The notes: generated by a model not told the origin, from the sequence alone. A stretch of 64,000 bases of DNA from Olsenella sp. Marseille-P4559 (GCF_900605015.1 NZ_LR027574.1:854148-918147); one strand, 5' to 3'; shown: positions 8,658-17,042, counted from the stretch's first letter. A program made the numbers and translations.

Positions 8658-10495
8658 GATTGAAGGTATCCTCTCAGGTCCTGCTCGTAATCCTCAACGA
8701 TGGCCGGGCCGTCTTCTCCAAACTCCAACACCGTGTCTCCCATAAGGTCGAAGAGCTTCTCGTTGATGGAGTCGACGAGCATGTCGACGGAGGTGCCCAT
8801 AGCAACAGGTACGCTCTTATGGGCGAGAAGCGCACCGAGGATGTCTTGCTCTTGGGTGGTGAGACCATTGTCTGGCAGCGGTGCAGATGCGCTCTGCTCG
8901 GGTGCGGGTTCTGCCGCCGGCGGTTGGGCGGCCGTACCCGCTGGCGGCAGCGGTGCGGACGCAGGCTCTGCAACGGCATCGCCAGGCGCGTGGTCCTCGC
9001 GTTCCTCGTCCACCAAAAGCGCCTCACGCGTGACTGCCGCCGCACTGCGAATGCCGCCCAGCTTGGAGAGGTCAACCCTAAAGCGGCGTCTCTCGGCCTC
9101 TTTCTCGCGCTCATGCTGCGCCCGGCTCTCCTCGACAACCATCTTGTCGAGATAGCGGGGCAGCCTTTGGTCTTTGAGCGGATGACCGAAGCCCCAGTCG
9201 ATGCGCATCTGACGGTCGATGGCCCGGAGGAGGCGCGCCAGGTCCCGACTGCGCTCGGTGGTTGAGTAGGCAAGTCGCTCCGTCCAGCGGCCAAAGCGAT
9301 AGCTCACCGTTTGACCAGGACAAACGCGAACGGTTCGGTCTGGACCCTCCCAACCGCGCTCGAGCGGGACGCCGGCAAGCGGCGTGAATGGCCACGACGT
9401 ACGGTAGCCAACCAGGCCGTCGACCCACCCCGCCTTCCTGCGACGATTGCAGTGCACGGCCATCCGACGCGCCACGGCCGCCGCGACCGCAGCGAACGAC
9501 TCCTGGTGCGCGCGGACGAAGGGAGATCGCGACACATCAATGGTGGAGACATTGCCCATCGCCACCATGACCTCGTCGTCTGTAGGGGCCGACGCCTTCT
9601 CCCCCGACTGGCTCTCAATGAGCCCCTTGGCAAGAAGCTCCGCGTGCTCCATGGCACGCAGCGTCTCGACCCCCGAGCCAAACGAGCGGTCCGCCTCCGG
9701 GACCGTCTGACGCACATCGAGCCCCACGCAGATGGCGTAGTCGCGCTCCCAACGCCTGATGTCCATGGTCACGCTGGGACCCCTGCCACGTGCGTCCTCA
9801 TCGGCGCAGCGCTGCTCAAGCTGGTGGAGGCGGGCGAGAGCCTCGGCCCCCGGGGCGGCGCCCACGCCGTTTATGAGCTCGAAGGCGAGGATTGTGGCGT
9901 AGGTTGCCGGCGCATCGGCGGCGGTGCCCCGTCGCCACGCGGTGCGCCAGGTGAAGTAGCCGCGCAGCTCCAAGTTGCCTAGGCTCTTGTAGGTTGGAAG
10001 GTAACGGTAGGGATGAAAGCCCTCGAAGGGGAGGCTGTCCTCGAACATGGCAGCGAGGCGCGCCTGCCGACAGAAGAGCTCACCCGACCGAAGGCCCTCG
10101 CCCTCCAGCCGGCGCAGCTCGCGCAGGGTGGGAGGAAGCTCTGAATCCGCGGGCTCCACGCTCCTTTGGGAATATCTCGACGTTTCAAGGGAGAAGGACA
10201 GCCAGGAGGGAATGACCTCATCGAAAGGCGTAGGCTGAGCCGGCCGCGATGCCGCTGCGTAGTCTACCTGGTGACGTCGCTCAGCACGCTGCCCGCGAGC
10301 CGTGCGCGCGGCGGGTCGTCCCTCCTGCCGACTCTTCGCGCGCTCACGCGCGAAGTCTGCACCGGTCTGAAGGATTGGCTGGTCAGAATAAGTGTGCTGG
10401 CTTTCGGTCACGAGCATGCGGGCAGCCCTCGATGAGAGGATTTGCTCAAGGATCTCCTCCGCACGCGACCGTGCGAAATCCTCCAGGTGACTCAT
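8654..10495 (-). CDS. TerB-N/TerB-C domain protein
   Basis: First gene of the ATPase-helicase module, 613 residues. A TerB-N-type domain spans about residues 95-230, with the characteristic PYRYLPTYKSLGNLELRGY and FTWRTAWRRG segments and the ELINGVG helix. A basic, Arg-rich stretch precedes it (about 50-80). A TerB-C-type region begins near 450 (FRVDLSKLGGIRSAAAVTRE). A Pro/Ala-rich linker (about 490-540) divides its C-terminal end. The family is associated with Ter-type stress and phage-response gene neighbourhoods. Start at 10495 is chosen for GAGGA just upstream; upstream in-frame ATG (10525) and TTG (10537) codons lack a site. Exact function is unknown. Confidence 0.82.
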   Translation of the reverse strand: MSHLEDFARSRAEEILEQILSSRAARMLVTESQHTYSDQPILQTGADFARERAKSRQEGRPAARTARGQRAERRHQVDYAAASRPAQPTPFDEVIPSWLSFSLETSRYSQRSVEPADSELPPTLRELRRLEGEGLRSGELFCRQARLAAMFEDSLPFEGFHPYRYLPTYKSLGNLELRGYFTWRTAWRRGTAADAPATYATILAFELINGVGAAPGAEALARLHQLEQRCADEDARGRGPSVTMDIRRWERDYAICVGLDVRQTVPEADRSFGSGVETLRAMEHAELLAKGLIESQSGEKASAPTDDEVMVAMGNVSTIDVSRSPFVRAHQESFAAVAAAVARRMAVHCNRRRKAGWVDGLVGYRTSWPFTPLAGVPLERGWEGPDRTVRVCPGQTVSYRFGRWTERLAYSTTERSRDLARLLRAIDRQMRIDWGFGHPLKDQRLPRYLDKMVVEESRAQHEREKEAERRRFRVDLSKLGGIRSAAAVTREALLVDEEREDHAPGDAVAEPASAPLPPAGTAAQPPAAEPAPEQSASAPLPDNGLTTQEQDILGALLAHKSVPVAMGTSVDMLVDSINEKLFDLMGDTVLEFGEDGPAIVEDYEQDLRGYLQS

Positions 10496-10549
10496 ACCGT
10501 CCTCGTCCAAGCCACACCTCCCCATACGACTCGGCAACTGTGATAACCC

Positions 10550-10578
10550 ATTCTACTCCCCTGCTCAGCACATGAGAA
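10550..10578 (-). promoter_or_regulatory. Candidate promoter of the TerB-ATPase-helicase module
   Basis: On the minus strand, -35 TTCTCA (10573-10578) and -10 TAGAAT (10550-10555) are separated by exactly 17 bases. They end 55 bases upstream of the TerB start. The -10 matches consensus at 5 of 6 positions and the -35 at 4 of 6. Confidence 0.5.
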
Positions 10579-10584
10579 CATGTG
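10569..10584. promoter_or_regulatory. Palindrome CACATG-AGAA-CATGTG over the -35
   Basis: A perfect 6-bp dyad with a 4-base centre (10569-10574 and 10579-10584) covers the candidate -35 hexamer of the TerB module. The position suits a repressor site. No regulator gene is adjacent. Confidence 0.45.
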
Positions 10585-10663
10585 TACGACAATTCGCATA
10601 TCCGAGCTCACGACCACTTGGTCGCATTTGTGCGTTCGATATAGAAGCAGCAAGAGCCCCAAT

Positions 10664-10814
10664 GGCACGTTTTGACGTTTGGTGGCAGTTTTTCGGGGAC
10701 CCCTCGAGTAGTAATTAGTTTGATGTTTGTTGATCCGCAGGTCACAGATTTGCGACCTCTTTTAAAACATATCAAGGATTTGCCCGGAACTGCCACCAAC
10801 CGTAAATTCGTGCC
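10664..10814 (+). repeat. Inverted-repeat element, copy A
   Basis: About 151 bases bounded by imperfect 28-bp terminal inverted repeats (10664-10691 and 10787-10814). The shared core is GGTTGGTGGCAGTTT-like, with GTTTGGTGGCAGTTT on the left and its complement near the right end. The whole element aligns without gaps to the reverse complement of 34523-34669, with about 95 of 130 positions identical by hand count. It encodes no transposase, so it is MITE-like or a structured intergenic repeat. Confidence 0.75.
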
Positions 10815-11002
10815 AAAAGGGCCAAGCCCCCGCCTACATCCGCAACGCCGCGTTGCCAGCCCTCCTTTGGGGCGCAGCTACGCAGCAGGCTCTCCTCGGC
10901 CCACCGGGCGTGTCGTGGCAACCGTGACCAACCGGCCAAGACGGCACAAGCCTCAAGTGAGACAATATCCGAGAACAGCCCCATACCCAAGGAGCGCAGA
11001 GC

Positions 11003-11947
11003 ATGGCAACCAACACTACCATCGGCATCATCGGCTGCAGCCACGTGGGCGCACACGTCGCAAACGCACTGCTTGCCCAGGGACTCGCGAACGAGATACG
11101 CCTCTCTGACACGAACGAGAGGCTCTGTCGCGCGCAGGCAAACGACCTTCTTGACGCCATGAGCTTCTACCCTCGCCCCGCGCGCGTGATCGAGTGCGAT
11201 GCCACCTACGAGGAGCTGGCCGGCTGCGACGTTATCGTCAACGCAGCGGGCCATGTGGACGCCGCCCGCATCGACCGCGACGGCGAGCTTGTCCCCACGG
11301 TCGAGGAGCCCAAGACGTTCGTGCGCCGCGTCGAGGACGCCGGTTTCACGGGCATCTGGGTGAGTGTCGCAAACCCCAACGACGTTATCGCCACCGAGAT
11401 CCGTGACCTTGCCGACTGCGACCCCCGCCGCGTGATGGGCTCGGGCACCACACTCGACTCCGCCCGCCTCAAGCACGCGCTCGCCGGCGCAACCGGTCTC
11501 AACCAGGCCTCGATCAACGCATGGATGCTCGGCGAGCATGGCTTTTCCGAGTTCGCCCTCTGGTCGCACGTCGCCTTTGGGTGCCTCGCGCCCGAGGAGC
11601 TCGAAGCCCAAACGGGCATCACGCTCGACCGAGACGCGCTCGAGGAGCAGGCCGTACGCGGTGGATACACGACCATGGTGGGCAAGGCCTGCACCGAGTA
11701 CTCCATCGCCAACGGGACCGTGGCCATCATCGCGGCCATCGTGGGCGACGCCAAGCTCGTGACCCCCGTCTCGACCCTGGTCGAAGGGGTTTATGGTGTC
11801 TCGGGGCACTACGCGTCGCTGCCCTGCGTGATTGGCGCACAGGGCGTCGAGCAGGTCATCATTCCCACCATGACGCCACGCGAGCAGGAACGTTGGCAGA
11901 CCAGCTGCAAGCACATCGAGGGGAACATCGCCAAGGTCTCGTGGTAG
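11003..11947 (+). CDS. L-lactate/L-2-hydroxyacid dehydrogenase family protein
   Basis: NAD-dependent interconversion of a 2-oxoacid and an L-2-hydroxyacid in the cytoplasm; 314 residues, normal for the LDH/MDH family. The Rossmann motif is GIIGCSHVG (8-16), slightly unlike the usual GxGxxG. The catalytic His lies in LGEHGFSEFALW (about 172-183), with substrate/cofactor motif VSVANPNDV and the GSGTTLDSARL signature. The flexible specificity loop (HVDAARIDRDGEL) differs from classical Ldh, so hydroxyisocaproate- or malate-type specificity cannot be excluded. ATG at 11003 follows AAGGAGCGCAGAGC. It stands alone, convergent with the flippase gene. Confidence 0.82.
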   Translation: MATNTTIGIIGCSHVGAHVANALLAQGLANEIRLSDTNERLCRAQANDLLDAMSFYPRPARVIECDATYEELAGCDVIVNAAGHVDAARIDRDGELVPTVEEPKTFVRRVEDAGFTGIWVSVANPNDVIATEIRDLADCDPRRVMGSGTTLDSARLKHALAGATGLNQASINAWMLGEHGFSEFALWSHVAFGCLAPEELEAQTGITLDRDALEEQAVRGGYTTMVGKACTEYSIANGTVAIIAAIVGDAKLVTPVSTLVEGVYGVSGHYASLPCVIGAQGVEQVIIPTMTPREQERWQTSCKHIEGNIAKVSW

Positions 11948-11996
11948 ACGGCACGCGGCGCGTGCGGCCCTTCGTCGCTGGCAGACGGCTGGCACC

Positions 11997-13406
11997 CTAC
12001 TTGAGCGTGACCTTTATCCCGCCGGAACCCTTGCCGCCACGTCCGCCACGACCACCAAAGCGCCCCCTCAAGCGCGCACCATAGCGCTTGAAGCGGTGGT
12101 TGATGCTCTCGCCGCTCGTCGAACGCAGGCCCAGAAGCGGCGCTGCGCACAGCGTAGGCAGGAAGTATTCGATGGCGCGCCAGAGCACGAAGCCCGCTGA
12201 CGCCTGCGCCCCAAACATCCTGCCAAAGAGCAGCGCAAAGCCGCCCTCGGCTCCACCGGTGCCACCGGGCAGCGGGATGGCCGAGGTGAGCAGCTCGAGC
12301 ATCGAGCCAGAGGCCAGGCAGGTAATGAGGTCGGCCTCCTTGCCAAAGGCGTTGAGCACGAACCACGGAAGCGCATAGAGGCAACCCAGCTGCAACAGGG
12401 TGAGCACCAGCACGCCAATGAGGTCCCGCCTGTTCTTGGCGGCGGACCTGAAGCCATCGGAGAACTCCATGATCTGGTTGTTTACGACCTGGTACCAGTG
12501 GTCGTAATCCTTCACCCAGCCGTGCTTGCTGGCAAAGCGCAGCACCCAGTTGCCAATGCTCGAGAAGAACTTGGGATACGCGCAGATAGCGAAGAGCACC
12601 ACACACTCCAAGATCTTGAAGGCAAAGAGCAGGATGCCAACGATGATGAAGTCGCCAAAAGAGTCCAGGAAGTAGTCAAGCCGGAAGACGAGCATGATGG
12701 CCGCAAAGATGCCCTCGCCTGCCTCGTACATGATGAAACGCGTGGAGTGGAGCGCGCCGGCACCGCCCACGGAGAGGCCCGAACGCGTGAGGCGATAGAT
12801 CTGCGCAGGTGCGGCACCCATGCCGTTGGGTGTGAGGTTCATGAAGAATATGCCAGCGGCCTCGACGCTCATGAGGTCGCGCACGCCTACGGGAGAGTTG
12901 GGGTCTGTGATCACCGAGAGCACGTACGCCGAGACGCCAATGACGTAGTAGACCAGGTAGCAGAGGGCACCACGCAGAATCCAGGTATTGTCAACCTGCG
13001 AAAGGCTGCCGAGAAACACGTCCATCTGGCCGGAGAAGATGAGATAGGCCAGGTAGGCAAGCGTGACACCGCCGAGAAAGGCCAGGCTCTTACGCACCTG
13101 GCCCATGCTCTGCTTGTCAGCCTCACGGTCTTGGGTCGAGACGGCCTTCACGGCGTCAACGCGGTACTTGACCTTGGCACCCGCGCCCGCGGCAGCCGCC
13201 TTGGGGGTGGCCCCGGCAGCATGCTTGGGCTTGGGAGCGCTCACCTTGGCACCAACGACCTGCGGCTTTGGGGCCTTGGGGCGCTTCTGCGGCGCTGGGG
13301 CACCCGAGGCCGAGGTGGCAGCCGTCGCAGGTGCTCCCCCGACATCACGCTGCCGGGAGTGCCCCTCCACGGGGGCCTTATCCTCGGCGTCCTCTGCCAC
13401 AAGCAC
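11997..13406 (-). CDS. Flippase-like (LPG synthase TM-type) membrane protein
   Basis: A 469-residue polytopic membrane protein of the YbhN/MprF N-terminal (UPF0104) family. The hallmark PLPGGTGGAEGGFALLF is present near residue 395, along with FFMNLTPNGMGAAPAQIYRL near 190. About eight hydrophobic segments start at residue 110. The first approximately 100 residues are a cytoplasmic Ala/Pro/Lys-rich tail of low complexity, and the last 30 carry RGG-like repeats (RFGGRGGRGGKGSGG); both are unusual additions. Start is GTG at 13406 with GAGGTGGG upstream. The family moves or modifies lipids or supports glycolipid export. No adjacent glycosyltransferase defines the substrate here. Confidence 0.82.
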   Translation of the reverse strand: MLVAEDAEDKAPVEGHSRQRDVGGAPATAATSASGAPAPQKRPKAPKPQVVGAKVSAPKPKHAAGATPKAAAAGAGAKVKYRVDAVKAVSTQDREADKQSMGQVRKSLAFLGGVTLAYLAYLIFSGQMDVFLGSLSQVDNTWILRGALCYLVYYVIGVSAYVLSVITDPNSPVGVRDLMSVEAAGIFFMNLTPNGMGAAPAQIYRLTRSGLSVGGAGALHSTRFIMYEAGEGIFAAIMLVFRLDYFLDSFGDFIIVGILLFAFKILECVVLFAICAYPKFFSSIGNWVLRFASKHGWVKDYDHWYQVVNNQIMEFSDGFRSAAKNRRDLIGVLVLTLLQLGCLYALPWFVLNAFGKEADLITCLASGSMLELLTSAIPLPGGTGGAEGGFALLFGRMFGAQASAGFVLWRAIEYFLPTLCAAPLLGLRSTSGESINHRFKRYGARLRGRFGGRGGRGGKGSGGIKVTLK

Positions 13407-13470
13407 CTCCGACCCACCTCGCCCCAGGCCAGCGCCGGGGGTGTCAACCAGTCACGTCACACGAGCTAAC

Positions 13471-14562
13471 TCAAGGATTATAGGCCACCGTGTCTGGTTC
13501 CACGATGCCGCCCCCCAGACAGACGAGACCCCCATAGATAACGGCGGATTGTCCCGGCGCCACCGTGCGCACGGGCCCAGCGAAGCTCACGCGAGCACGG
13601 CCTTTGTCGAGCGCCTCCACGCGGGCGGCCCGAAGCTCGCCCGTATGCCTCGTCCGCACGAGATACTCGCCGTCCGCAGGTGGCCTACCGGCAATCCAAT
13701 GCACGTCGGAGAGGTCGAGCTGCATGCACCACAGGCCCGGGCACGCTGGGTCGGCGGTCACGTAGACCACATTTCTCTCGGTGTCTGTCGAGACAACGTA
13801 GCGCGCAGGCCCCCCGCCCAGATCAAGCCCGCGTCGCTGGCCAACCGTGAACAGAAAGGCGCCATCGTGGTGGCCAAGGACGCGGCCCGTCTCCCATTCC
13901 ACAATGTCACCGGAGCGGCGCTCAAGCGTGTCCAGCAGGAAGGTCCTCATGCCCACCGGACCCACAAAGCAGATGCCGTCAGAGTCCGGCTTGGACTCCA
14001 CTCCCAGTCCCCTCTCGGCGCACATGCGGCGCACCTCGGCCTTGTCGCGCAGGTCGCCCACGGGAAAGAGCGTGTGCGAGAAGGCCGTCTCACCCACGCG
14101 CCAAAGGAAGTAGGTTTGGTCCTTGTGCTCGTCTGCGGCCCGCAGAAGCTGGGTGGCCCCCGCCTCGGAATCGCGCCTCACGCGGGCGTAGTGCCCCGTG
14201 GCGATAAGGTCGGCGCCGCGGGCAAAGGCGCGCTCGGCAAAGGTGCCAAACTTGACCGTCTGGTTGCACATCACATCGGGATTGGGCGTGAGGCCGCGGG
14301 CGTAGGCGTCGACGAGGTAGTCGACAACGGTCCGCCGGTACTCCTCCTCGCAGTCCCAGACCTCAAGGCCAATGCCCAAGGTCACGGCCACGCGCTCGGC
14401 GTCAGCAAGGTCGTCTGCCCAGGGGCAGCGATACCCCGGCAGGTCGCGCGACCAACTGCGCATGTAGACCGCCGTCACGTCGTAGCCCTGCTCGACGAGA
14501 AGCGCTGCAGAAAGCGCCGAGTCCACACCTCCGGAGAGGCCGAGAAAGACCTTCTCGCCCAT
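13471..14562 (-). CDS. mnmA: tRNA-specific 2-thiouridylase
   Basis: Thiolates U34 of tRNA-Lys, -Glu and -Gln. The 363-residue product has the PP-loop GLSGGVDSALSA at the N-terminus. The catalytic Cys pair is in NPDVMCNQTVKFG and SDGICFVG. ATG at 14562 has an ideal GGGGAGGTG site and overlaps the stop of the upstream cysteine desulfurase, so the sulfur donor and acceptor enzymes are translationally coupled. A GTG three codons earlier lies too close to the site to be used. No iscU is nearby, which fits a dedicated desulfurase-MnmA pair. Confidence 0.95.
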   Translation of the reverse strand: MGEKVFLGLSGGVDSALSAALLVEQGYDVTAVYMRSWSRDLPGYRCPWADDLADAERVAVTLGIGLEVWDCEEEYRRTVVDYLVDAYARGLTPNPDVMCNQTVKFGTFAERAFARGADLIATGHYARVRRDSEAGATQLLRAADEHKDQTYFLWRVGETAFSHTLFPVGDLRDKAEVRRMCAERGLGVESKPDSDGICFVGPVGMRTFLLDTLERRSGDIVEWETGRVLGHHDGAFLFTVGQRRGLDLGGGPARYVVSTDTERNVVYVTADPACPGLWCMQLDLSDVHWIAGRPPADGEYLVRTRHTGELRAARVEALDKGRARVSFAGPVRTVAPGQSAVIYGGLVCLGGGIVEPDTVAYNP

Positions 14563-15791
14563 TAGCGACACCTCCCCACGGCAAGCCCTCCCGCGAGGGC
14601 GAGCATGTCCTCGTCGGTGACGCCCGTGCGCCGCATCTCGGTGCGCACGGCGGCCACGATCTGCTCGGCAGCGTAGTCGATGTCATCTGTGCTGGTAGGG
14701 CGCCCCACCGTGATGCGCAGGCTGCCCGCCGAGACCTCCGGGGAAAGCCCCATGGCCTTGAGGACGTGGCTCTCGCGCATGCGGCTGGCCGCACAGGCGC
14801 TGCCCGTGCCCACCGAGACCCCGCGCCGCTCGAGGAGCACCACGAGGCGGCGCGCCTCGAGGCCGGGAAAGCTCACGTGGAGAAGGCCCGGGAGGCGATG
14901 CCTGGCTTTTCTCGGCCCCGAGACCACCATGCCTGGAAACTCCGCTGCAAGGGCACCCTCAAGCCGCGAGCGCAGCGCCTCCTCGCGGCGACACTCCTCG
15001 GAGCGGCCCCCCTGCGCGAGGGCGAGCGCGGCGGCGAAGCCCACCGCCCCCGCCACGCTCTCGGTGCCCGAGCGCGCGCCGCCTTCCTGCCCACCGCCAA
15101 GGATCAGGGGGCGCAGGCGCACGCCCTCGCCTACCCAAAGAGCCCCCACCTGCTTGGGACCGTAGACCTTGGCGGCGGACAGCGTGACCATATCGGCACC
15201 GAGCGAGGTCACGTTGCAGGAGAGCGCGCCCGCGGCCTGGGAGGCGTCCGTGTGCAGCCAGAGCGGCACGCGGCTTCCCTCGGCAAGGCGACGCTCACGC
15301 ACCGCCGCAACGCCGCGCGCAATCTCGCGCACGGGCTGCACGGCACCCACCTCGCCGTTTGCGAGCTCCACCGAGACAAGCTGCGTGGCAGGGCCAATCG
15401 CGGCGCAGGCCTCCTCGGGGTCCACCCGCCCGTCGGCACCTACGCCAACCACCACGGCATCGCGTGCCTCCGCGCAGGCAAGGACGGAGTCGTGCTCGGC
15501 CGCATCGGTCACCACGCCACCGTCCGTAGCGGCAAAGGCGAGGTTGTTGGCCTCGGTTGCTCCGGCGGTGAAGGTGATGCCGTCAGGCTTGGCGCCTATG
15601 AGGTGCGCGATGTCCGCACGCGCGCGCTCCAGGGCGTCGCGGGCCGCGCGGGCGCGGGCGTACGGCGCGGAGGGGTTCTCGAAGCAGCGCGTGAGATAGG
15701 GCTCCATGGCCGAGAGGACCCTGGGGTCGAGGGGCGTTGCCGCCGCATAGTCGAGGTAGACCTCGCGGCCTGCGGCGCGCTGGGGTGCCAT
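14562..15791 (-). CDS. Cysteine desulfurase (NifS/IscS family)
   Basis: PLP enzyme releasing sulfur from cysteine, most likely for MnmA, whose gene overlaps its stop. About 409 residues. It opens with YLDYAAATP; AAEHDSVL holds the PLP-stacking His and SAAKVYGPKQVGALWV the PLP Lys (the usual His before Lys is Ala here). The catalytic Cys is in GTGSACAASRM. The ATG at 15791 has no good binding site. A GTG five codons upstream (15806) overlaps the previous stop as GTGA, and translation may begin there by coupling. Confidence 0.92.
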   Translation of the reverse strand: MAPQRAAGREVYLDYAAATPLDPRVLSAMEPYLTRCFENPSAPYARARAARDALERARADIAHLIGAKPDGITFTAGATEANNLAFAATDGGVVTDAAEHDSVLACAEARDAVVVGVGADGRVDPEEACAAIGPATQLVSVELANGEVGAVQPVREIARGVAAVRERRLAEGSRVPLWLHTDASQAAGALSCNVTSLGADMVTLSAAKVYGPKQVGALWVGEGVRLRPLILGGGQEGGARSGTESVAGAVGFAAALALAQGGRSEECRREEALRSRLEGALAAEFPGMVVSGPRKARHRLPGLLHVSFPGLEARRLVVLLERRGVSVGTGSACAASRMRESHVLKAMGLSPEVSAGSLRITVGRPTSTDDIDYAAEQIVAAVRTEMRRTGVTDEDMLALAGGLAVGRCR

Positions 15792-15802
15792 GGTGGCGGC
15801 CG

Positions 15803-16708
15803 TCACTGCTCGTCGCCCCCAATGACGAGGTTCTGGAAGCGATTGGCTATGAACTCGTCCGTGTAATGCTCGTCCACCCACTGCTCAAACGCGTTGCTGG
15901 GAGGCACGCCGGCATCGCGTGCGGTCTTGCGGTTGAAGCACGCAAGCGTCATCCAGATGTCGGCCACGAGATAGACGCTCACTAGAATCACGAAGATTAG
16001 CTGCCGGCGCGAAGTGGGCATGCCGATGCGGTACAGCAGCGGAGGCATGACCACACGGCACCACGTGAGTCCCAGCACACCCCAGAAAAACAGGAAGCGC
16101 CAGGCGACCCACTGTGTGATGTGGTCGGGCAGGTACTCGTAGGTCCATGACTCGGCGTGAAAGAGGGTGGCCATGGACCAGCCGGTGACCTGCTCCAGAA
16201 AGCCGCCGACCGCCATGGAGATGAGAAAGATCTGCCAGCCCTTGGCGTGGTGGCGACGCATCTCGAAGCAGATGATGGTGAGAAAGGCGGCACCAAAGCC
16301 ATAGAGCGGCGAGAAGGGGCCCCATACCAGGCCCACGCGGCTCTGCGTGAGACCGGCGGTGATGAACATCCAGACCTCCTCGACGAAGAGGCCCGCGATG
16401 CAGCCGAGGAAGAAGACTATGGTGATCTGATAGAAGCCGAGGCGCATCTCGTCGAGGTAGGCCTCGGTCGCATCGTGCTCGGTGCGCATGATGGTAGCGC
16501 TGCGCTGGGGAACGTCCTTGTCGTCTATGCCCCTAAGGTCGCATTCGGCGACCTTCTCGGCAGCCTCCGCGGCCTCGCGGGCCTCGGAGACCTCCGGGGC
16601 GTCAAGCTTCCTGCCCTGACGCAGCCAGTCTGAGAAGTAGCGGATCACCCGGACGAAGCCCTCGATGATGAGGACTACGAGAAGAAGCGTGAGCAGGCTT
16701 AGGATCAT
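15803..16708 (-). CDS. CmpB-like putative ABC-transporter-type membrane protein
   Basis: A 301-residue membrane protein resembling the ABC_trans_CmpB (DUF1113) family, whose role is not established. An N-terminal membrane anchor (residues 1-22) is followed by a charged Ala/Glu-rich cytoplasmic loop. About five further hydrophobic segments follow, with the family-like GPFSPLYGFGAAFLTI and GGFLEQVTGW. ATG at 16708 has AAGGAG 8 bases upstream. It overlaps or abuts the start of the cysteine desulfurase and is probably cotranscribed with it. No ATPase is linked. Confidence 0.7.
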   Translation of the reverse strand: MILSLLTLLLVVLIIEGFVRVIRYFSDWLRQGRKLDAPEVSEAREAAEAAEKVAECDLRGIDDKDVPQRSATIMRTEHDATEAYLDEMRLGFYQITIVFFLGCIAGLFVEEVWMFITAGLTQSRVGLVWGPFSPLYGFGAAFLTIICFEMRRHHAKGWQIFLISMAVGGFLEQVTGWSMATLFHAESWTYEYLPDHITQWVAWRFLFFWGVLGLTWCRVVMPPLLYRIGMPTSRRQLIFVILVSVYLVADIWMTLACFNRKTARDAGVPPSNAFEQWVDEHYTDEFIANRFQNLVIGGDEQ

Positions 16709-16893
16709 CGGGCGGGCTCCTTGGTGGGCTGAGGGTCTTGTCGAGGCGGGTGCCGGGGCGCCCGCATGCCCTCCTAGCATACGACACGACCGCCCGTGGC
16801 CGCATCCAGACTTTCTTCTCGGAATCCCCTGGCTTCTACCTGCGACCCTACCTGCCAATTCTCAAGTTCGTCTAAAAAAGTTCAAATTCTCGC

Positions 16894-16922
16894 TTGCATC
16901 GGAGCGGGGGTTCTCGTATATT
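16894..16922 (+). promoter_or_regulatory. Promoter of tRNA-Gly
   Basis: -35 TTGCAT (16894-16899), a 17-base spacer and -10 TATATT (16917-16922). The mature tRNA begins 12 bases after the -10, as expected for a short leader. Confidence 0.75.
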
Positions 16923-16934
16923 ATCCCCTGCGTC

Positions 16935-17010
16935 GCGGGCTTAGCGCAGTTGGTAGCGCGCCACCTTGCCAAGGTGGAGGTCGCGGGTTCGAACCCCGTA
17001 GCCCGCTCCA
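16935..17010 (+). tRNA. tRNA-Gly (GCC)
   Basis: The complete cloverleaf can be drawn. Acceptor GCGGGCT pairs with AGCCCGC, the anticodon stem is CCACC/GGTGG with loop TTGCCAA, and the T arm is GGGTTCGAACCCC. U73 is typical of tRNA-Gly and the CCA end is encoded. Confidence 0.97.
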
Positions 17011-17019
17011 TGCGTTCCC

Positions 17020-17042
17020 GGCCGGTGAGAATCGGCCTTTTT
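17020..17042 (+). terminator. Hairpin with T5 between tRNA-Gly and tRNA-Cys
   Basis: GGCCGG (17020-17025) pairs with TCGGCC (17032-17037) and is followed by TTTTT. Only five bases then precede tRNA-Cys, so readthrough or processing at this point must supply that tRNA. Confidence 0.6.

Larger units (their letters stand above)
10496..11002. other. Divergent intergenic region with repeat copy A
   Basis: About 500 bases separate the leftward TerB module from the rightward dehydrogenase gene. It holds the candidate TerB-module promoter and palindrome (10550-10584), the inverted-repeat element copy A (10664-10814), and the ribosome binding site AAGGAGCG of the dehydrogenase. I see no convincing -35/-10 for the dehydrogenase in 10815-10990. 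Confidence 0.5.

Noticed and set aside
7224-8663. Long open frame on the plus strand antisense to the ATPase gene
   Set aside because: It mirrors the codon structure of the minus-strand BrxD-like gene, has no ribosome binding site and encodes an unlikely protein. The minus-strand reading has clear Walker motifs.
4081-10537. Full type 2 BREX (Pgl) locus
   Set aside because: Only brxD- and brxHI-like genes are present; no methyltransferase, PglZ phosphatase or PglW/PglY gene lies within or next to the module in this window.
10608-10820. Short open frames within the inverted-repeat elements as real genes
   Set aside because: No ribosome binding sites, and both strands are equally open because of the terminal inverted repeats. 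The peptide similarity between copies is reported as an observation only.
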